DNA from: Brachynemurus nebulosus
Lineage: Eukaryota; Arthropoda; Insecta; Neuroptera; Myrmeleontidae
Direction of reading: 5' to 3'
Assembly (NCBI GenBank): GCA_035578155.1
Contig: JAPWDM010000023.1
Coordinates: 5,820,154 to 5,884,153 of the forward strand
Length of the DNA: 64,000 bases
Of the stretch, positions 60,901 through 64,000 are shown one piece after another. The translations under genes were made by a program, and so were the position numbers. Numbering within the stretch: the first letter of the stretch is position 1; every line of letters begins with the position of its first letter. A model generated the notes under the pieces. It worked only from the letters and a program-made list of their open reading frames with translations. It was not told the DNA's origin and did no database searches.

Positions 60901-62836
60901 ACTAATCGAAAAGACCAAAGTCGCGATAGTGGCTTTGTTGGTAGCTGTGACGATTTAGTCAAGGAGCAACGAAATACAAATAGTTCGAATAATGAAAATA
61001 ACTCGAGTAACAACGAATTACCCACGCAAACAACGACATCGAATAAAAATATTATAAACGAAACAAAAGCAACGAATTTAGATTCGAATGTTATCGAAGA
61101 AATTCCGAAAAAAGTCGAACAAATAAAACCATTTGCAACCGCTTCTACTCCACCCGCAACCTCTTTAACGCGAAAAGACAGTTTCAATAATTGGAGTTCT
61201 GACGAGGAAACCAATCTTATGATGTCAAAAATGCGTCAATTTTTTAAAACTATGGTTGCAAATAGTCAAAAAACAAATCAGATTCCTTCGAAACCCACCA
61301 CACCTATTTTGGGAGGTGATGTAACAAAAAATATTCAAAGCCCAAAAGTAAAACATCGTGGACAGAAACCTCCGCAATTAGTCTATTTCGAAAATGAGTT
61401 AACAAGGTTAATGAAAACGGTACCGGGAATTCGTGATGATCAAGTTCGCGAAATAGTGGAATATCTTAGCAGTGAAGATACGTGGAGCGATTCATATGAT
61501 TCCAGCGACTATACTAGTTCAGATTTAGAGGGAGCAACGGCTGGAACACAAAAATCTGCTTTGCAGCAGGAGATTTCTGATAGTTGTCAACAGATTATCA
61601 ATAAATTTGACACATCGAAAAATCCCTCGATAACACCAACGGCTGAAGATGAAGAAGGGGATGAAGGCGATGGAGGCATAATAGACGAGTCAGCGCACAG
61701 TTTGAATCGAGAAACAGCATTTGTATATCAGAAATTGGTGGCATCGTTTAGTAAAATGGCAACTGGTGATAATAGCATACTAACCGACCAGGCAAATCCG
61801 TCTATACATAATAATTCGCCACCGTTAATTGCCAAAGTGATGCATCATATCGGTAGCCGTTTGGTAGCTTTAATGCATGAAGTATCCAGTGGTGAATCAC
61901 ATGCCAGCAATAGCCCGAAAATTGTGCACAGATATCATCATCATCGAAAACTGCAACATAAAATTTCATCAGGATCTACTACTACAACTGAAGACGACGA
62001 CAGTACATCCGATTCTAATCTACCAGATAATCGTAATATTGAGGACACTGTTTCCACGACCTATCCCAGCTTGTTACCGCGTAGTCGTTCACATGACCTG
62101 TTACTCAGTGAAGCTCGTGCTTTACATCAATCAAGTAGTGGTGTTTCAGATAACGCGGAAGAGCGTGGTGAAGCTAGTGATTATGAACGGTTTAGTTGGC
62201 GCGGGAGTTTTGAATCAGCTCTTATGGCTACACATGATTCACGTACAAAGTTAACATTGTTAGGTGGTGAAAATTCCGCATCCGCTTCGGCTCTTGCCTT
62301 GGCAGCTAAAAGACGATCGGCCGGTGATTTGTTATTTAGCCATAAAAGTTTAAGTCGTGAACAATTGGATCGTGTCCGTAGTTGTGGTAGTATTGGTGGG
62401 TGTAGTGATGAAAAAAGTTGGGTGACACCAACCAAGCCGTCTCGACGTCGACGTTCTAGTGTGCCGGACGCAACACGTGGTGACGAACACGATGAAGATG
62501 ACGAGGAGGATTCAAATGACACTGATAGTAATCGTTCAACTCTTCCACGTAGCCTCCAGATGATTGGTACAGCTTCATCGAATTCGTTACCACGTTTGCC
62601 AGTCGGACATCAAACAATGCATCATTTTCTGCAACACAATAATAATGTAAAAAGTGCGCGATATCGTCCACCTGGTTTTAACACTTTCCGCAATAATACA
62701 AATAGTTCAACGTCAAGTTCAAATAACACAAACACTTTATCAGTGGGACCAAAACGTGCGGTTTCCGCACCGGGATTAGCTGTATCTGCTACACGGCGAG
62801 ATACTAGAGGACGTCGAATTGTTTCTACACCTGGTG
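33321..62836 (+). CDS. btsz: Synaptotagmin-like protein (Bitesize-like), three internal coding exons of a partial gene
   Basis: Three exons (33321-33469, 33855-35186, 56348-62836) join in one open frame of about 2,656 codons. Splice phases agree at both junctions: a codon split 1+2 gives Asn at the first and Gly at the second. The first exon resembles the C-terminal half of a Slp/rabphilin-type Rab-binding domain (E-I-x-x-A-T-G-E-W, then a basic I-I-K-R-T-I-R-R segment). The rest is low-complexity. Slp-family proteins bind Rab GTPases through this domain and membranes through C-terminal C2 domains. Drosophila Bitesize also binds Moesin and organises apical actin in epithelia. The first half of the Rab-binding domain, the start codon and the C2 domains are not in the window. 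Other Rab-effector families (RIM, rabphilin, MyRIP) fit the short motif less well. I am sure these are real exons and moderately sure of the btsz name. Confidence 0.82.
33470..33854 (+). other. Short intron of the btsz-like gene
   Basis: The intron is 385 bp, with donor GTACGT and acceptor TTTTCTAG. It is AT-rich, has in-frame stops in the coding frame, and shows no transposon signature. Confidence 0.85.
33855..35186 (+). CDS. btsz: 1.3-kb Ser/Pro-rich exon of the btsz-like gene
   Basis: The exon starts after TTTTCTAG and ends before GTAAGT at 35187. It is 1,332 nt (444 codons), open throughout, and enters and leaves one base into a codon. Residues about 44-62 are a polyglutamine tract made mostly of CAA. 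Then come many Ser-Pro and SPxRxSP-type motifs typical of proline-directed phosphorylation. A more ordered part from about residue 290 contains SFEEVVKAVMERK and related helix-forming stretches. The last 30 residues, with GTLFRKVTVKRRRQEMKK, are strongly basic. No enzyme domain is visible. In Slp proteins the linker between the Rab-binding and C2 domains is likewise long and poorly conserved. Length divisible by three means the exon can be skipped cleanly. Confidence 0.88.
35188..35548. other. Intronic AT-rich DNA
   Basis: Nothing recognised between the donor site and the hAT MITE. Confidence 0.5.
35549..35749. mobile_element. 201-bp hAT MITE with perfect 8-bp target duplication
   Basis: The ends are CAGGGTCGGATTACC and, inverted, CAGGGCCATATTAACC. 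They are flanked by identical TCTGCAGG at 35541-35548 and 35750-35757. The interior is non-coding. A similar single end is present at about 63502. Confidence 0.85.
35750..36410. other. Intronic AT-rich DNA
   Basis: A CATTTTATTTACG phrase repeats at about 36063 and 36340. No gene. Confidence 0.4.
36411..37152. mobile_element. Possible eroded hAT element
   Basis: The left end CAGGGGTTCCCAAAGTG is of hAT type. The proposed right end, read inverted, is CAGAGGTTTTGAAAGTTTT. The flanking octamers share only CCCT, so the target duplication is not confirmed. Confidence 0.4.
37154..37620. mobile_element. GC-rich palindromic MITE
   Basis: The left arm CTAAGGCCGGGCGCACATTG is inverted twice: by an inner partner ending at about 37513 and by the terminal CAATGTGTGTCCGGTCTAAAG. 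Arms 37157-37275 and 37395-37513 match over about 115 bp. Repeated CCCTGC units make it much more GC-rich than its surroundings. Open frames here are repeat translations. Confidence 0.8.
37621..38059. other. Intronic AT-rich DNA
   Basis: A poly-A run lies at about 37962-37976. No gene. Near the right side GATGACACTGAGCGAGTTTA is weakly mirrored beyond the next element. Confidence 0.45.
38060..39632. mobile_element. Foldback element of opposed tandem arrays
   Basis: A unit of about 142 bp holds TTAGCCCTGCCATTTTGTC, TGCTGCATTGTGCTAGACAT and GTGCCGTAAATAAA. It occurs three times in + orientation (38060-38495) and eight times inverted (38500-39632). The outer borders are GTCCGTAAA and TTTACGGAC. 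It has no coding content. The constant unit without unique spacers rules out a CRISPR array. Confidence 0.88.
39886..40662. mobile_element. hAT-like element
   Basis: It begins CAGGAGTCGGCAACCCGCGG and ends with the inverse of CAGGGGTCGGCAACC, the classic terminal form of many hAT families. Both subterminal regions contain GCGGCCC. The flanking octamers do not match well. The 88-codon minus frame at 39880-40146 has no transposase features. Confidence 0.75.
40697..41000 (+). repeat. Tandem repeat of about 120 bp, three units
   Basis: GACACTGGCGGATCTCATA recurs at 40702, 40820 and 40941 with small changes; TATCCATCTAAAATAG and TTTTGGGCCCCCAGGAC-type blocks keep the same spacing. One-plus units occur inverted at 53405-53594. 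Confidence 0.8.
41205..42750. mobile_element. 1.5-kb near-palindrome (foldback MITE)
   Basis: The left arm starts with CACCATATGGGAAACTTTTT, then CAATCGATTTT-like and GGTGCATCGGTTGGAATG blocks. The right arm is the inverse and ends at GGTGCAAACTTT. Matching continues to a centre near 41895 (CAGTCCTTTAAAAC and its inverse). The right arm holds an extra piece of about 170 bp at 42130-42300. There is no coding content. Confidence 0.83.
42751..43195 (+). repeat. Third, partial arm of the palindromic family
   Basis: It repeats the left arm in + orientation from TTTACTATTGATATTT to TTGGTCTTGTAATAG and directly adjoins the full palindrome. Confidence 0.8.
43196..44337. other. Intronic DNA with one strong hairpin
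   Basis: It includes a diverged copy of the 6170-6290 repeat (43200-43295) and the hairpin listed next. The block 43720-44060 is less AT-rich, but I find no defensible exon there. Confidence 0.45.
43523..43615. repeat. Long hairpin, arms of about 40 bp
   Basis: The left arm AAATTATAAAATCCGTAAAA continues TCACTGAT and TTATGAACAT. The right arm is the near-perfect inverse after a loop of about a dozen bases around TCACACTG. Confidence 0.85.
44338..44711. mobile_element. 374-bp Tc1/mariner-type MITE with 31-bp perfect TIRs
   Basis: The left end GAGTCCCTATAATAAATAGA continues GTCGTGACATG, and the inverse closes the element. TA flanks both sides. The host phrase TTGCAGTT appears on both sides because it is repeated locally. 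Small frames inside are not genes. Confidence 0.85.
44851..45574. mobile_element. MITE with TIRs of about 100 bp, host of a second MITE
   Basis: GGGCCTTTACACAATTGGTA, then CGATAGCGATAAGAGATA and GCCTAATGCCATCTAGCGG, run inward from the left. The right arm is the inverse and ends AAGGCCC. A second element sits inside at 44996-45325. Confidence 0.82.
44996..45325. mobile_element. Nested 330-bp MITE with AATAAT target duplication
   Basis: The left arm GGGCCAATTCGTATCGGCGT and the inverted right arm match over about 80 bp. AATAAT directly repeats at 44990-44995 and 45326-45331. A half copy lies at 45700-45842. Confidence 0.82.
45700..45842. mobile_element. Half copy of the GGGCC MITE
   Basis: It contains AAGCCAAATGTG, ATGAGCGCAAGCGG and the terminus ACGCCGATACGAATCGGCCC, matching the right half of 44996-45325. 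The left half is absent or too diverged to see. Confidence 0.75.
45843..49442. other. Quiet intronic stretch
   Basis: A poly-A run lies at about 45919-45949 with A-rich follow-on. Otherwise this is AT-rich DNA without inverted repeats, exons or microsatellites that I could support. Confidence 0.5.
49443..49641. mobile_element. Small 200-bp MITE with internal hairpin
   Basis: TTTTTGAAGGCGATTTA at the left is mirrored by TAAAGCCACCTTCAAAAA at the right with some mismatch. Inside, TAGTGTTCCGT (49573) and ACGGAACACTA (49597) form a perfect 11-bp stem with a 13-base loop. Confidence 0.6.
49642..50446. other. Intronic AT-rich DNA
   Basis: Nothing recognised. The 65-codon frame at 49774 has no supporting splice or motif evidence. 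Confidence 0.45.
50447..51329. mobile_element. Foldback element with AAGGGCAGGGTAAGG ends
   Basis: The outer ends TTAAGGGCAGGGTAAGG and CCTTACCCTCTCCTTAA are inverted. A second inverted pair (GGTGCCCCTCATAACTT near 50810 and AAGTTATGAGGGGCACC near 51103; GTAACGCTGGAGAG near 50890 and its inverse near 51027) gives a strong inner stem. No protein. Confidence 0.75.
51809..52501. mobile_element. 693-bp hAT MITE with perfect 8-bp target duplication
   Basis: It starts CAGTGTTTTTCAACCTGTGG with GTCGCGACCCC following and ends with the inverse of CAGTGTTTTTCAACC. GTTTAAGT repeats exactly at 51801-51808 and 52502-52509. The termini are of the Charlie/hobo-like hAT type. The interior is non-coding. Confidence 0.9.
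52675..53385 (+). repeat. Dispersed repeat R1, copy interrupted by a MITE
   Basis: Parts 52675-52809 and 53157-53385 align end to end with 27488-27848; the 347 bp between them has no counterpart there. Confidence 0.85.
52810..53156. mobile_element. 347-bp pogo/Tigger-type MITE in R1
   Basis: The left end is GTCGACTCTCGTTAATTC and the right end, read inverted, is CAGGCGACTCTCGTTAATTC. TA lies on both sides (52808-52809 and 53157-53158). The R1 copy at 27488 has a single TA at the corresponding site. Several AATTCGAA blocks repeat inside. Confidence 0.8.
53405..53594 (-). repeat. Inverted copy of the 40656-40848 repeat
   Basis: It reads as the reverse complement, including TATGCAGATGCTGCGACAGG at the right. 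That phrase contains the first bases of the hAT end at 40662, after which the two loci diverge. Confidence 0.8.
53595..54454. other. Intronic AT-rich DNA
   Basis: Nothing recognised; the overlapping frames at 53527-53759 translate repeat sequence. Confidence 0.45.
54455..55030 (+). repeat. Diverged tandem repeat of about 250 bp
   Basis: GATAAAATTAAAAGCGTGGG near 54455 recurs in changed form near 54690 and 54968. TCATGATGACATCATATC near 54618 corresponds to CGTGATGACGTTATCAGG near 54858. About 2.3 units. Confidence 0.6.
55031..56347. other. Last part of the large intron
   Basis: It contains the palindrome at 55242, TATGTATG-rich sequence at 55330-55470, and near 55580 a CGGCCAAGAGCGTGTCGAAC phrase of a kind common in insect repeats. 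The 62-codon frame at 56104 lacks splice support. Confidence 0.45.
55242..55261. repeat. Perfect 20-bp palindrome ATCACGCGATATCGCGTGAT
   Basis: The 20 bases equal their own reverse complement. A half site, GATATCGCGTGATTGGCC, lies 36 bp upstream at about 55206. CpG-rich in an AT-rich intron. It could be a dimeric factor site or a transposon vestige. Confidence 0.85.
56348..62836 (+). CDS. btsz: Giant 6.5-kb disordered exon of the btsz-like gene
   Basis: One uninterrupted exon of 6,489 nt (2,163 codons) runs from the acceptor at 56347 to the donor GTGAGT at 62837. The open frame extends 17 codons upstream to an ATG at 56296, but that stretch is intronic by splice logic. Counting exon residues: an acidic cluster at about 75-100; CENCG at about 245 and a Pro-Ile-Val-Pro run at 258-275; long Ser/Asn/Asp tracts from 500 to 1000; two L-E-K-Y-F motifs at about 1286 and 1348; DSGFVGSCDDL at 1527; a helical ELTRLMKTVPGIRDDQ block at 1684; two more helix-forming blocks at 1791 and 1825; and a basic, Ser-rich end with RRSSVPD and VSTPGG. 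There is no catalytic domain. It matches the long central region of Bitesize in position and character; a Moesin-binding segment would lie here but cannot be pinpointed. The identity is inferred from the upstream exon. Confidence 0.9.
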
Positions 62837-64000
62837 GTGAGTTAATTATTTTTCTTTTCTTTTTTTTCTTTTTTTTTTTTTATATTCTGCTAGGATTAAT
62901 TAAAATGATAAAAAAAACTTGCCCATTTTTCACATATTTATGTTTTTGATTGGATTTGTTTTTTAAAAAAAATAAACTGAATAGAAATTTTATATACCTA
63001 CCTATGTAATTAGTTGAAAAAATGAATAAATTGTATTGCTATGAAATAAGAACCATAAATACACGTGCTATCGAGCATTTATTTCTTCTCTTTGTTTTAC
63101 GCGTATCCTAACATAGCACATACATACATACTTAAAGGTGCCTTTCTACTGTACAAACACAATATATAATATGTATTACCTGCTGCTCCGTTGTTGTACC
63201 TGTAGTTGCAATATGTATGTTGTATACGTAAATTGGTTTTAAAATATTACTTCATTGACTAGTTTAATTCATAGTGTTGGAATAATATGTACAGATTTTC
63301 TAATACACACCTTAATATCACAACATATATTAGTGTTGCGTATATGCAATTAAATTAAAATATTAAAACTTGAAACTGATACGTGTTAACGTTGAAATCA
63401 TTTTTTGGTGACTTATTTCAAATTTCAATAAAATTGTAATCATATTGTTAGAGAACACTCCTATCCGTCTGCTATAGAAACTTGAAATTTGGTGTGAGGG
63501 TAGGCAGAACCGGATTAATCCACTTTTTGGGACCCTAGAAATTTCTTCTAACCAGGCCCCTCCCTCTTTCACAAGAAATAGAACACACAAAAAATATCTA
63601 TATCTTAAACTATCTTATTTACAAATCTTTTTAAAATAGACAGTTTGACCGATCCCTTGAAAAAACCGGGCTCTAGATATTTGTCTTATTTGTCTAGGCG
63701 ATGATTCGACGCTGACAATGAGTTGAGGTCTTGATCTAAAAGATTTTTAAAGATCTAAAACATTTTCTAAAAACGCATATATGCTTGTGTAAATATATAC
63801 ACGTGTTACATGTATTTAATATAAATAGATACTATAGTAATATATCGCCACGTTTCTGTCCCAACCTCGTATATGGTTTTTTCGCTGTTTTGAGTTAGAA
63901 AATCATACATGTACATAATTCATTCCCCCATATGATGTACTAAGAAATATTGCAAAATATACAGGTGAGTCGTGACCACGGCCTCAAATGAAAACTGATG
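62837..64000 (+). other. Start of the next btsz-like intron
   Basis: After GTGAGT the sequence becomes T-rich and AT-rich with stops in all frames. No further exon is visible before the window ends. Around 63485-63545 there is a CAGAACCGGATTAATCC stretch that resembles one end of the hAT MITE at 35549, with no matching second end seen. Confidence 0.7.

Overview
This is a eukaryotic window. It is strongly AT-rich, dense in TA microsatellites and DNA-transposon debris, and holds one spliced gene with textbook GT/AG junctions. The protein match below and the transposon families point to an arthropod, almost certainly an insect; the order cannot be fixed from the sequence. There are no operons, tRNA or rRNA genes, or CRISPR arrays.

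The only host gene I can support lies on the + strand. Three coding exons were placed by frame continuity: 33321-33469, 33855-35186 and 56348-62836. They are separated by a 385-bp intron and a 21.2-kb intron and give about 2,656 residues, with both ends missing. The first exon reads as the second half of a Slp-type Rab-binding domain (synaptotagmin-like protein homology domain). The other two are long, disordered and rich in Ser, Asn, Asp and Glu. This layout fits the insect synaptotagmin-like protein Bitesize (btsz), whose C2 domains would lie beyond position 64000. The 1.3-kb and 6.5-kb exons both have symmetric phase and could be skipped without losing frame.

Positions 1-33320 (upstream intron or intergenic DNA) hold TA microsatellites, several hAT and TA-target MITEs, and three copies of a Helentron-like (HINE/DINE-type) element at 10229-11941, 27882-29963 and 29975-31663. 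They also hold a 3.4-kb TIR-bounded region containing a broken DUF7869-like gene (15358-18758), an inverted composite with a GACA satellite at its centre (20143-24718), two pogo-like transposase fossils, and a deleted Penelope-like retroelement with inverted terminal repeats (31885-33203) just before the first exon.

The 21-kb intron (35187-56347) is a record of nested insertions. It includes hAT MITEs with intact 8-bp target duplications, a 1.5-kb palindrome, a foldback element built from opposed tandem arrays of about 142 bp, MITEs inside MITEs, and a dispersed repeat present as an empty site (27488-27848) and as a site filled by a pogo/Tigger-type MITE (52675-53385). Positions 45850-50446 and the last kilobase are quiet.

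All identifications come from reading the sequence and from memory of family features; no database search was run.
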